Shown piece by piece: positions 1-7,889 of a DNA stretch of 34,161 nucleotides. The stretch spans positions 1-34,161 of the forward strand of contig JBFYWB010000026.1 in the NCBI GenBank assembly GCA_041299015.1, read 5' to 3'. Within the stretch, counting starts at the first letter, position 1, and every line of letters starts with the position of its first letter. The notes below the pieces were generated by a model that saw nothing but the letters and a program-made list of their open reading frames with translations, had not been told where the DNA came from and made no database searches. The position numbers were made by a program, and so were the translations under genes. This DNA comes from JARFQH01 sp041299015. Lineage in GTDB: Bacteria; Desulfobacterota; Desulfobacteria; Desulfobacterales; SG8-13.

Positions 1-1
1 C

Positions 2-160
2 GGCTTCCGTGCGTTGTTCACCCGCTATCTTAAAGGCCGTGAGAAGGAGCGCGGCATCCGGACCAAGATGCGCGTCAAACTGGCTGCAAAGATGCTGGTC
101 ATCGCATGGACGATGATGAGAACCGAAACTGATTTTGATCCGAACCTGCTGGCTGTCTGA
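2..160 (+). CDS. IS110-family transposase, C-terminal end (partial, cut by window start)
   Basis: The open frame enters from the left edge and ends at TGA 158-160, giving 52 residues. The tail contains TKMRVKLAAKMLVIAWTMM and then FDPNLL, which resembles the extreme C-terminus (Transposase_20 side) of IS110-family DEDD/serine recombinases. The catalytic parts lie outside the window, so activity cannot be judged. IS110 elements excise and insert through a circular intermediate and are guided by an element-encoded structured RNA. The stretch just downstream contains adjacent hairpins that could belong to such an element. Family assignment rests only on this short tail. Confidence 0.7.
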   Translation, partial: GFRALFTRYLKGREKERGIRTKMRVKLAAKMLVIAWTMMRTETDFDPNLLAV

Positions 161-330
161 CAGAAGGCATCAGCAGAGAATATATCGGCGGGAGAGCCCG
201 TTTACGGGCGTAGGAGTGAAACAACTCCGGGCGGGACAAACACAGGGCCTCCCTCTGAACTCATAGCGTGGATAAGGAATGCTTGAGGCCGATGGCAACA
301 GTTCGGATCTCGGATAATTGTAACGCTTAC
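161..330 (+). ncRNA. Possible IS110/IS1111-type guide-RNA region (hairpin-rich, no ORF)
   Basis: There is no convincing ORF here. Two perfect hairpins sit next to each other: GCCCG-TTTA-CGGGC at 196-209 and GGAGT-GAAACA-ACTCC at 213-228. In the IS1111 subgroup the guide (seek/bridge) RNA is encoded just downstream of the transposase gene, which is where this lies. The element end and the subgroup cannot be decided from the window, so this is a suggestion only. Confidence 0.25.
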
Positions 331-356
331 GCAGAGAGTTCGCCGACACGCTTTAT

Positions 357-373
357 CTGAGCTTGTCGAAGGG
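357..373. repeat. CTGAGCTTGTCGAAGGG word, possible dispersed repeat half
   Basis: The word CTGAGCTTGTCGAAG (reverse complement CTTCGACAAGCTCAG) is, from memory, a common core of short dispersed repeats in many bacterial genomes. Only one copy is seen here, between the IS110 tail and the intron, without its usual mirrored partner. Repeat status is inferred. Confidence 0.25.
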
Positions 374-433
374 GGAGAAAAACTCGCCGAAGAAGTACTT
401 GCATTTTTACAGGATAGGTGTGCCCTAAGATCT

Positions 434-456
434 TTACAATACTTAAGTCATTGTAA
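434..456 (+). other. Perfect 7-bp stem-loop just upstream of the intron body
   Basis: TTACAAT (434-440) pairs with ATTGTAA (450-456) around a nine-base loop that itself contains the palindrome CTTAAG. It lies in AT-rich DNA just before the GC-rich intron RNA. Some group II introns insert next to terminator-like stem-loops, so this may be the target-side hairpin. It could instead lie inside the intron if the 5' end is the GTGTG at 418. There is no T-run directly after it. Confidence 0.35.
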
Positions 457-869
457 TAAATATTAAAAATAAATGCTTGACAAAGGAAATATAGAATGTC
501 CCGAGAGCGCCGGGAAGACCGGTAAGGTGCAGTGGATGAAAGAGCCATACGGTGAAGGCGTAGCGAGCCACACCGGCCCCGAGTCATGCGGCGGCGGCAG
601 CAATGCCGAAGCCGAAGCGTTGACAGGGGTACGTGCAGGCCAAGTATTGAGCCGTGAAATCCTATTAAAAATCAGGGTGTCGACGTAGTGGGACAATACG
701 GAAGACAACACCGGCGGCATCACCAGCGCGAGATGCCTCAGGACCCTGCGCGGTCGAAGACCTTGGGCATGCACGGAAACACCTTGCACGGGAACCGGGA
801 GATCCCCTGTTTGCCTGAGGCCAAGAGGGTGGCCAGAGGCCGCATTGGGAAGTCCAAGGACCCAAGCCA

Positions 870-2345
870 ATGATGAACGAACAGGGGAAGTCGGACAACC
901 TGATAGTACCAGAGAAGTTGCCGAATAAGGCCCCGCAGGGGGCGGCAGAGGCGATGGAGGGAAGCGGGTTGGCCAAGGGGAGCCTGTTGGGGCAAAACAC
1001 GCGCCAGACTCAGAGCCGGGCAAGCGTGCAAAGTGCGCTCGAACGGGTACGCCAAGCAGCAAAAGGAGACAGGAGGCAGCGACTCACCGCGCTCATGCAC
1101 CATGTCTATGCGCCGGAGATGCTGGAGTTTTGCTACTACTCGGTCAACCGGGGAGCAGCGGCCGGGGTCGATGGAGAGACATGGCGGCATTATGGGGAGA
1201 GCCTTGCAGAAAATCTGCAAGGCCTCTCCGAGCGGCTGAAGCGGGGAGCTTACCGGGCGAAGCCTGTGAAGCGGGTGCAGATACCGAAGCCGGACGGACG
1301 ACTGCGTCCGATCGGTCTTCCAGCCTTGGAAGACAAGATCGTGCAGCGGGCCGTAGCCGAGGTGCTGAACGCTGTCTACGAGCAGGAGTTTCTCGGTTTT
1401 TCCTACGGCTTCCGGCCGGGGCGCAATCCGCACCGGGCGTTGGATGCGCTGTATGTGGCCATCCGGGTGAAGAAGGTGAGCTGGGTGCTGGATGCAGACA
1501 TTCGTGAATTTTTTGATACCCTCAGTCACGAGTGGCTGGTGAAATTCATCGAGCACCGCATCGGGGATCGGCACATCATCCGCTTGATTCAGAAGTGGTT
1601 GAAGGCCGGCGTGCTGGAGGATGGCAGGCGCGTGGTGAAGGAGGTGGGGACGGTGCAAGGCGGCAGCATCAGCCCTGTGCTGGCCAACATTTATCTTCAC
1701 TACGTGTTCGACTTGTGGGCTCATCAATGGAGGCGCAAGCAAGCCCGCGGCGAAGTCTACCTGGTGCGTTTTGCAGACGACGTTGTGGCATGCTTCCAAC
1801 ACCGGCACGAGGCGGAGAAGTTTCTTGAGGATCTTAAGCAGCGCTTTTCGAAGTTTGCCCTGCAGCTACACCCGGAAAAGACGCGACTGATCGAGTTCGG
1901 TCGTTTTGCGGCCGAGAACCGGCGCAATCGGGGGGAGGGTAAGCCGGAGACCTTCAACTTTCTGGGCTTTACCCACATTTGCGGGAAAACCAGAAGCGGG
2001 AAGTTCACGGTGCTGCGCAAAACGATCCGAAAGAAGCTGACGGCAAAGCTGAAGGAAGTTCGAGCCGAGCTCAGACACCGGATGCATGAACCGGTTCCAA
2101 CTCAGGGGGCGTATCTACGATCGGTGGTTTCAGGGCATATCCGCTTCTTCGGAGTTCCGATGAACGGGCCTAGCATCAGTGCCTTTCATAAGGAAGTCTG
2201 TCGGATGTGGATGAAGGTTCTGAGACGCCGCAGCCAAAAGCACAACCTGAGGTGGGATCGGATGAAGCGTCTGATAGCCAAGTGGCTTCCGCCCGCCCGA
2301 GTCTGTCACCCTTATCCAGTAGCCCGCTTCGGCGTCATAACCTGA
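870..2345 (+). CDS. ltrA: Group II intron reverse transcriptase/maturase (LtrA-like)
   Basis: This 491-residue intron-encoded protein helps its host intron splice and copies it into DNA. RT blocks are present in order: the RT-0/1 region around residues 85-150 with GVDGETW, the PKPDGRLRPIGLP segment, GFSYGFRPGRNPHRAL, the DADIREFFDTL block, the QGGSISPVLANI block, and the catalytic FADD at residues 301-304. A maturase/thumb region (domain X) follows to the end. No HNH endonuclease domain is seen at the C-terminus, so it is probably an En-minus type. The start ATG follows AAGGA at about nine bases; a second ATG comes immediately after. The frame is intact, so the protein may be active. Domain V begins six bases after the stop. 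Confidence 0.93.
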   Translation: MMNEQGKSDNLIVPEKLPNKAPQGAAEAMEGSGLAKGSLLGQNTRQTQSRASVQSALERVRQAAKGDRRQRLTALMHHVYAPEMLEFCYYSVNRGAAAGVDGETWRHYGESLAENLQGLSERLKRGAYRAKPVKRVQIPKPDGRLRPIGLPALEDKIVQRAVAEVLNAVYEQEFLGFSYGFRPGRNPHRALDALYVAIRVKKVSWVLDADIREFFDTLSHEWLVKFIEHRIGDRHIIRLIQKWLKAGVLEDGRRVVKEVGTVQGGSISPVLANIYLHYVFDLWAHQWRRKQARGEVYLVRFADDVVACFQHRHEAEKFLEDLKQRFSKFALQLHPEKTRLIEFGRFAAENRRNRGEGKPETFNFLGFTHICGKTRSGKFTVLRKTIRKKLTAKLKEVRAELRHRMHEPVPTQGAYLRSVVSGHIRFFGVPMNGPSISAFHKEVCRMWMKVLRRRSQKHNLRWDRMKRLIAKWLPPARVCHPYPVARFGVIT

Positions 2346-2350
2346 GGCAA

Positions 2351-2423
2351 GAGCCCGGTGCGGTAGTTCCGCACGCCGGGATCTGTGCGGGGGGTGCGGG
2401 GAAACTCGCATTCCTACCGCGAC
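2351..2423 (+). ncRNA. Group II intron domains V and VI
   Basis: Domain V is 2351-2383, with a lower stem from GAGCCCGG paired to GCCGGGATC and an upper stem TGCGG-TAGTT-CCGCA. It carries the catalytic AGC triad near its 5' side. Domain VI (2384-2423) is a long hairpin capped by GAAA. An unpaired A at 2416 within CCTACCGC is the likely branch point, seven bases before GCGAC. This is the ribozyme core that defines the 3' intron end. Confidence 0.85.
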
Positions 2424-4760
2424 CCCTACAGACCCGGCAAAGGTTGCCATGCTTGGTTTTTCTTCGAGCACCCGATTTCTGCGGCCTTGGCACGCAAATT
2501 CGGAACGGCCTTGCTCACCCGTGCCATGAACAGAAGACATGAAATCCAATTCAAATCCTATGACCGGTTGTTTCCAAGTCAGGATACCATGCCCAAGGGC
2601 GGTTTGGGGAACCTGATCGCATTGCCGTTGCAAAAAGCGGCCAGGGAAAACGCTAATAGCGAATTTATCGATGACGATTTTCAATCATATCCGGATCAGT
2701 GGGCATTCTTATCCACGCTTCAGAGGATATCCGAAGACCGCCTTGAGCATTTTTTTCTCACGCTTTCAAATGGAAATGAACTGGGTGATTTGAAAATCGA
2801 TGAAGAAGAGGAAAACCCGTGGAAAACGCATAAGCCCCAAACCATCATTTTGGATAAAAGCGATTTTCCGGATAAGCTTGCGGTCGTTAGGGCAAACATG
2901 CTGTTTCTACCAAAGGCAGGAATTTCTCAAAGGGCCTTGAATCGGATAAAACGTCTTGCATCTTTTATAAACCCGATGTTTTACAGACAGCAAGCCATGC
3001 GTTTGCCGACATACGGTCATCCAAGGGTCATTTCCTGCGCGGATGAAACACAAGAATATCTGTGTTTGCCCAGAGGGTGTGAACCCGATCTGCGCCATGA
3101 ACTTGAACAGCTCGGAGTGGATCTTAACATGGTCGACAAAACCTATGAAGGGAAGCGTATCAATGTGGCATTCAAAGGCCATCTCCGGGACGAACAGACT
3201 GTGGCTCTCAACTACCTGCTTCACCAGGATACCGGTATACTCTCCGGAACAACAGCTTTTGGCAAAACCATCGTGGCGATCAAACTGATTGCGGAGAAAA
3301 AAAGAAATACGTTGATTCTGGTTGACAAGGTCAATCTTCTGGCACAGTGGAAAGCCAGGATCTCGGAATTTCTCGACATCGACGAAGAATTACCCGCGGA
3401 ACCGAGAAAAAGGGGCCGAAAGAAAAAACAAAGCATCATCGGACAAATCGGCGCGGGCAAAAACACGCCTAGCGGAATTATTGACATTGCCGTGATGCAA
3501 TCGTTGAGCCGACAGGGAGAAGTCAAGGAATGCGTTAAAAACTACGGCATGATCATTGCCGATGAGTGTCACCATGCGTCGGCATTTACTTACGAAAAAA
3601 TTCTGAAAACAACTAATGCAAAATACGTTTACGGCTTAACCGCAACACCTACAAGAAAAGATGGGCATCACCCGATTCTCTTTATGCAGTGCGGCCCTAT
3701 TCGATACCGGGACAATCCCATAAAACAAGCGGAGAACAGACCGTTTGACCATTATGTCATCCCCCGTTTTACCTCCTTAAGGGTGCCAGTGGGCATGGAC
3801 CCAAAAGAGATTTCCATTCAATCATTATATGCCCAAATCCTGGATAGCGATTTCAGGGACCGGCAGATCATCGACGATGTAGTAAAAAACAATCAACAGG
3901 GAAGACATTGTCTTGTGCTGACTCTCAGAACAGTCCACGTCGAGCGGCTTGCAAAAAAACTGAAGGAACGTATTCAGGATGTCATATCCCTAACCGGCGG
4001 CATGGGAAGGAAGGAATCCCGGAAAGCCTTTGATCGCATCGCCAAAAGTCCCGCCGATAAAGGTATCGTTCTGGTGGCAACCGGTCATTTTATCGGTGAA
4101 GGTTTTGACGAGCCGCGCTTGGACACGCTGTTTCTGGCCATGCCCATATCGTGGAAGGGAACGCTGCAGCAATATGCAGGCAGGCTCCATCGGCTGTTCA
4201 AAACCAAGAAAGAGGTTCGGATCTACGATTATGTGGATGTACAGATCCAAATGTTTGAAAAAATGTACCAGAAACGGTTGAACGGATATGCGTCAATGGG
4301 CTATAAAGCCAAAGGGGATGAGATCATGGATACCTCATTGGATATCATTTTTACACAAGAAAATTTCCTGCCGGTTTTCAATCAGGATATCATCGACGCC
4401 CAAAAAGAGATCCTCATCGTAAGCCCCTTTATCAGAAAAAGGCGCACCCACCAGATGATCAGGCATCTGAAGGTAGCCATTTGCAAACCTATCCGGGTTA
4501 CCGTCGTGACCCGCTCCAAAGAGGATTTCCCTGAAAAGGATCATATGGCATTTCAAAAGGCCCAGGATCTTTTGACCGAAAGCGGGATTAACATCATCTT
4601 CAAAGCAAACATCCATCAGAAATTCGCCATTATGGATCAAAAAATCGTGTGGTATGGCAGTATCAACCTGCTGAGTTACGGCAGTGCCCAGGAAAGCATC
4701 ATGCGCATCGAAAGTTTCAATATTGCCAGTGAATTGATGAAAAGCATGGGAGATTCATAA
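2385..4760 (+). CDS. TOTE-type primase (5'-truncated) / SF2 helicase / PLD-like nuclease
   Basis: The frame opens at a GTG inside intron domain VI, so gene-derived sequence starts only at about 2424-2430. The first ~110 residues match the C-terminal half of the AEP-type primase domain of TOTE conflict-system proteins (CHAWFFFE, YDRLFPSQDTMPKGG, NLIALPLQK, YPDQWAFLS). The N-terminal primase half is missing. Next comes an SF2 helicase: Walker A GTTAFGKT near residue 290, DECHH at about 393, TATP, a motif-V-like GEGFDEPRLD, and QYAGRLHR (motif VI). The C-terminus is a phospholipase-D-like domain with HQKFAIMD near residue 744 and GSIN. In TOTE systems such proteins are thought to act on foreign nucleic acid. 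No strong ribosome site precedes GTG 2385 or ATG 2526, so expression is doubtful and the gene may be a pseudogene. The helicase and PLD frame itself is intact. Confidence 0.8.
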   Translation: MRGVRGNSHSYRDPYRPGKGCHAWFFFEHPISAALARKFGTALLTRAMNRRHEIQFKSYDRLFPSQDTMPKGGLGNLIALPLQKAARENANSEFIDDDFQSYPDQWAFLSTLQRISEDRLEHFFLTLSNGNELGDLKIDEEEENPWKTHKPQTIILDKSDFPDKLAVVRANMLFLPKAGISQRALNRIKRLASFINPMFYRQQAMRLPTYGHPRVISCADETQEYLCLPRGCEPDLRHELEQLGVDLNMVDKTYEGKRINVAFKGHLRDEQTVALNYLLHQDTGILSGTTAFGKTIVAIKLIAEKKRNTLILVDKVNLLAQWKARISEFLDIDEELPAEPRKRGRKKKQSIIGQIGAGKNTPSGIIDIAVMQSLSRQGEVKECVKNYGMIIADECHHASAFTYEKILKTTNAKYVYGLTATPTRKDGHHPILFMQCGPIRYRDNPIKQAENRPFDHYVIPRFTSLRVPVGMDPKEISIQSLYAQILDSDFRDRQIIDDVVKNNQQGRHCLVLTLRTVHVERLAKKLKERIQDVISLTGGMGRKESRKAFDRIAKSPADKGIVLVATGHFIGEGFDEPRLDTLFLAMPISWKGTLQQYAGRLHRLFKTKKEVRIYDYVDVQIQMFEKMYQKRLNGYASMGYKAKGDEIMDTSLDIIFTQENFLPVFNQDIIDAQKEILIVSPFIRKRRTHQMIRHLKVAICKPIRVTVVTRSKEDFPEKDHMAFQKAQDLLTESGINIIFKANIHQKFAIMDQKIVWYGSINLLSYGSAQESIMRIESFNIASELMKSMGDS

Positions 4761-4857
4761 TTGATACATGGTTCGCAGGTGTATGAACTGGTATGCCTGA
4801 AGGCAACAGACCGTAATCGAAATCTGCTGTGGATAGTCATTATACTCCTTGCTTACA

Positions 4858-4886
4858 TTGCCATTCGCCTTTCATAATTATGATAT
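4858..4886 (+). promoter_or_regulatory. Possible sigma70 promoter for the exported beta-rich protein gene
   Basis: TTGCCA (4858-4863) is followed after 17 bases by TGATAT (4881-4886), or after 15 bases by TATGAT. It lies in AT-rich DNA 52 bases before ATG 4938. The match is moderate. Confidence 0.35.
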
Positions 4887-4937
4887 GACACTAATTGGGC
4901 AAAGGGCTATCTGTTGGACAGAGAAAAGGGGAACAAA

Positions 4938-5494
4938 ATGAATACCAAGCAAACAATCCTATTGGGAGCTTTGGCATTATTCGGAGGGTTCATCGGTGGG
5001 ATTTTTTCAGTAGGCTGCCGGGTGTTGCAGTTGCAAAATCTAATGTTGAAAAGGTCGTGAGGGCCGAAAAGTTTGAATTGGTTGATGGTGTTGGAGAAAT
5101 AAAGGCAGTTCTCGGGACTTGGGGACCTGGGGTTACTGTTTTCACTTTTGGCGAAATTAACTCTGACAATAACTTTGCTATTGTTCATGGAAACGAAGAT
5201 GTTTACCTAACGCTCAAATCAAAGAAAAAGAACGGTATTTATATGGCGTCTGGTATCGGTGGCGCAAAAATCGATTTGGTTGGAACAACTTTTGATTTCG
5301 ACAAAAAGATATCCATTCGGGTCGATTCTGATGGAAGTCCAACCTTTCGGTTAAGCGAGAACGAGTATCAAAATCGAGTTGTGATAGGAAAAACTGAGCT
5401 AAAAAACACCAAAACAGGCTCAACCGAAATCCGGTCCACTGGGTCAATCGTGATTTTCGATGAAAAGGGAAAGGTTGTTTATTCGGTTCCGTGA
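4938..5494 (+). CDS. Exported beta-repeat hypothetical protein, frameshifted near its N-terminus
   Basis: The natural start is probably ATG 4938, preceded by an AAAAGGGGA ribosome site; it begins with a hydrophobic segment MNTKQTILLGALALFGG. The rest of the protein is in a different frame, which an open frame from 4895 also reads but without any signal sequence. Adding one T to the six-T run at 5002-5007 would join the two halves into a smooth signal anchor ending FSRLPGVAVA. The mature part has repeats of the kind (F/V)ELVDG-GEIKAVLG and IVIFDEKGKVVYSVP, typical of beta-strand-rich periplasmic proteins of unknown role. This is either a real frameshift, a slippage site or a sequencing error. 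No specific function is recognised. Confidence 0.6.
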
Positions 5495-5530
5495 ACGGAG
5501 TTTAATTTCAAGCCCAGGTTCACAGCCAAA

Positions 5531-6220
5531 ATGACAAAATATAAGCAAACTTGTACCTATTGTGGTGTTATATCTGAACTAACAGTAGACCACGTCCCGC
5601 CAAAGTGCTTTTACCCAAAACCAAGACCCTCCGATTTGATTACCGTTCCATCTTGTCTGAAATGTAACCAAGATGTAGGTAAGGATGAAGAATTCTTCTT
5701 AGCGACTTTTATGTTCAGTCAAGCGGGTATATCGGAAGCTGGGCAGAAACTATGGAACGAAAAGCTAAATCGGACCTATGAGAAAAATATTGGATTGAGG
5801 AGGAAGATTGCTGAGCATTTACGCCTAACCGACGTTTTCACTCCAGAAGGATTGTTTCTTGGCACAAAATTAAAAATCAATCCCGCCGAATCCAGATTTG
5901 AAAAGGTCATCAACAAAATTGTTCGAGGCCTATATTGGTTTGAATATCAGGTTACATTACCACCTGAAATAAAGATTATAACGTTACGTATGAGTGATAG
6001 TGAACGAATTGACAATGCAAAAAATGTGGCCCACAAATTGAAAAACGGGTCGAGAAATTGGGAAGGCATCTTCCGATACAAGTATTCACAATTAACCGGT
6101 TCAACTTCAGAGTCAATATGGCTTATGTTGCTATGGGAGCATGTTGGTTTTTTGTCGTATACGTATGATGAGCAAAAGCATCCAAAAAATTATTCCATGG
6201 TAATTTTTGGAAAAACATAA
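5531..6220 (+). CDS. HNH-like zinc-finger protein of unknown role
   Basis: This is a 229-residue protein. Cysteines at residues 8 and 11 and at 42 and 45 probably bind a zinc ion. The DH at residues 20-21 (in TVDHVPPKCF) and N46 sit where HNH/beta-beta-alpha-metal nucleases keep catalytic residues. The remaining 180 residues are charged and alpha/beta with no motif I recognise. HNH-like folds usually cut DNA, but catalysis is not proven by the motif. The gene lies 37 bases after the frameshifted exported-protein gene, in the same AT-rich block as the TOTE-type helicase, so a defence or mobile-element role is possible. The ribosome site is weak. Confidence 0.6.
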   Translation: MTKYKQTCTYCGVISELTVDHVPPKCFYPKPRPSDLITVPSCLKCNQDVGKDEEFFLATFMFSQAGISEAGQKLWNEKLNRTYEKNIGLRRKIAEHLRLTDVFTPEGLFLGTKLKINPAESRFEKVINKIVRGLYWFEYQVTLPPEIKIITLRMSDSERIDNAKNVAHKLKNGSRNWEGIFRYKYSQLTGSTSESIWLMLLWEHVGFLSYTYDEQKHPKNYSMVIFGKT

Positions 6221-6471
6221 AACTTATAAACGTTGTTCTAAGGGTAATTGCAAAGCACCTTCGAGGCGAGACGGAAAGAAGGGGATGAATTGTACGGGCC
6301 TGCCAAAGAAACGAAACAACCGCCCCGGACGACCGTGTTTTGGGCAAGCAAACGAAAAAACCGGTATAACTGATTTTTAACACCAAAAGAATTAATATCA
6401 TTTAAAAACGGCGCATTACGAGTATGTGAATTTGTCTTGGCACTACCGTCGATGGATTTATGGATCACGGG

Positions 6472-6812
6472 CTAAAATTCTCTGATCGTCGTCGGCATGG
6501 CAACCCCTACTGCTTGGAAGACTTTGCCGCACACGCCCTCGCACTTGCTTCTGATCGCCATCGTTCTGCCATTTTCTTCGATGGTCACTTGTTGAAGGGC
6601 TTTCAAGTCCTGCTTGATGTCGGCCCACTCGAAGACGTGGCCGGCAAGGTTCAGTTCAACTGTCGTTCAAGCTCTTTGCGAAGTACCAGGGCCAGAAAGC
6701 TGCAAAAGACATGGCCACGAATGGTTCGATCTCGCTGATGAAAGATGGGGCGGGTGTTTAGCAGCGATTTGACATCCCGGAAGACCTTTTCCACTTGCCA
6801 CAGCTCTTTATA
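6472..6812 (-). pseudogene. IS1634-family transposase, decayed C-terminal fragment
   Basis: Reading the - strand from 6812, the protein begins YKELWQVEKVFRDVKSLL, then RPIFHQRDRTIRGHVF and the FLALVLRKEL stretch, as in the C-terminal DDE region of IS1634/IS4-type transposases. An in-frame TGA follows RQLN. The homology resumes in another frame with FEWADIKQDLKALQ, and the frame ends at TAG 6474-6472. The upstream two thirds of the transposase are absent. This is a truncated and frameshifted relic. I found no terminal inverted repeats, and the flanks at 6221-6471 and 6813-6883 hold nothing else I can identify. Confidence 0.75.
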
Positions 6813-6883
6813 GCCCGGGATATTAAAGTTCAGGGACCTCCCCGGTCTTCTGCCCAGTTTTGGTTACACACGGTTAGATTCAC

Positions 6884-7723
6884 ATGAAAGTCGTATTTCT
6901 TGTAATCACCGTTTTGGTATCCCTGCTTGTCGCTGGATTATGGTTCTGGCGCTTGTCTGATCACAGTTCTGATCGGATAAGAAAAAAACGCTTAATGGCA
7001 TCGCAGCCAGCCAATCCGGCACGGTTTGATCCATCAATGGTCAGCGGTTTACCGGAGCCTGCGCGTCGATATTTACAGTTCGCCATTCAACCCGGCACTC
7101 CCCTTTACACCGTGGCTGAAATCTCCATGGCTGGGAAGTTTGGGCTTGGCACCGGGGCTGCACCCGACTACATGAACATGACGGCTGAACAAATCCTGGC
7201 GTTGCCGACCGGCTTTATCTGGAAAATGCATGCCAAAAAGAGGCTGATGAATATGTCGGGTTCTGACTCCGAGAGTTGGACCCGATTCCGGCTGCTGGGA
7301 CTTATACCCGTGGCGCGTCTTGGAGGTTCGCCAGACCATACCCGTTCTGCTTTTGGCCGCTATGCCGCCGAGGCCGTGTTCTGGACACCGGCGGCCCTTC
7401 TGCCCGGGGCAGGGGTCCAGTGGGCGCCCGTGGACGAGAATACGGCCCGTGTCGTCATCGACCATAACGGCATCGTCCAGCCGGTCGATGTTACGGTAGC
7501 TGCTGACGGCAGCCCCACAAAGGTCAGCTTTCTCCGTTGGAGTGATGCGAACCCGGACAAAGTCCATCGCCTGCAACCTTTCGGGGGCTATCTGTCGGAG
7601 TATCGAGATTTTAGCGGTTTTCGGCTGCCAACCCACGTTGAGGCGGGAAATTTTTTCGGAACGGAGGACTATTTTCCCTTTTTTATCGTTGATGTAATGG
7701 CTATTGATTTCCCCAGGCCCTGA
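6884..7723 (+). CDS. Membrane-anchored DUF6544/DUF6920-like protein
   Basis: This is a 279-residue protein with a single N-terminal hydrophobic anchor (about residues 3-22), the rest predicted outside the cytoplasm. Features such as LPEPARRYLQFAI, MAGKFGLGTG, the GFIWKM patch, RLLGLIPVARLGG and RSAFGRYAAEAVFWTPAALLPG resemble proteins annotated as DUF6544 or DUF6920, whose function is unknown. The conserved aromatic and glycine pattern suggests a beta-rich fold. It is the first intact gene after the transposase relic, with no obvious ribosome site before ATG 6884. The family name is from memory and may be one of the two. Confidence 0.65.
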   Translation: MKVVFLVITVLVSLLVAGLWFWRLSDHSSDRIRKKRLMASQPANPARFDPSMVSGLPEPARRYLQFAIQPGTPLYTVAEISMAGKFGLGTGAAPDYMNMTAEQILALPTGFIWKMHAKKRLMNMSGSDSESWTRFRLLGLIPVARLGGSPDHTRSAFGRYAAEAVFWTPAALLPGAGVQWAPVDENTARVVIDHNGIVQPVDVTVAADGSPTKVSFLRWSDANPDKVHRLQPFGGYLSEYRDFSGFRLPTHVEAGNFFGTEDYFPFFIVDVMAIDFPRP

Positions 7724-7840
7724 CATGAACAACACATTATTCGGATCCGGGGTTTCTGTCTGGTTCTTTCCCGATGTCATTTTTTTTGCCGGTGGAGCAA
7801 GTCCGCCGCTGAACCGGAGCGTTCGGTTACCCATAACAAC

Positions 7841-7869
7841 TTGACGATTTAACGTTATAGCGTTTTAAT
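7841..7869 (+). promoter_or_regulatory. Sigma70-type promoter before the Lnb-like gene
   Basis: TTGACG (7841-7846), exactly 17 bases, then TTTAAT (7864-7869). Transcription would start near 7876, only about 14 bases before ATG 7890. It could drive the DUF4105 gene and the hydrolase gene downstream. Confidence 0.55.
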
Positions 7870-7889
7870 GTCCCCAAGGCTGAAGAAAA

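Larger units (their letters stand above)
418..2423 (+). mobile_element. Group II intron (retroelement) with intron-encoded RT
   Basis: A GC-rich non-coding stretch at about 490-865 is followed by a reverse transcriptase ORF and then a clear domain V and domain VI. This is the standard order: domains I-III, ORF in domain IV, then V and VI. The 3' end is set near 2423 because seven bases follow the bulged A at 2416. If the junction is placed by homology of the downstream gene it could be as late as 2429. The 5' end is not resolved: GTGTG at 418 fits the GUGYG consensus, but the composition change suggests it could be nearer 490-530. Group II introns self-splice and retrotranspose by target-primed reverse transcription. 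Sequence flanking the 5' side does not match the gene on the 3' side. Confidence 0.8.

Noticed and set aside
738..1808. Long - strand ORF of 356 codons opposite the reverse transcriptase
   Set aside because: It runs antisense to strongly conserved RT motifs in GC-rich DNA and has no recognisable domain.
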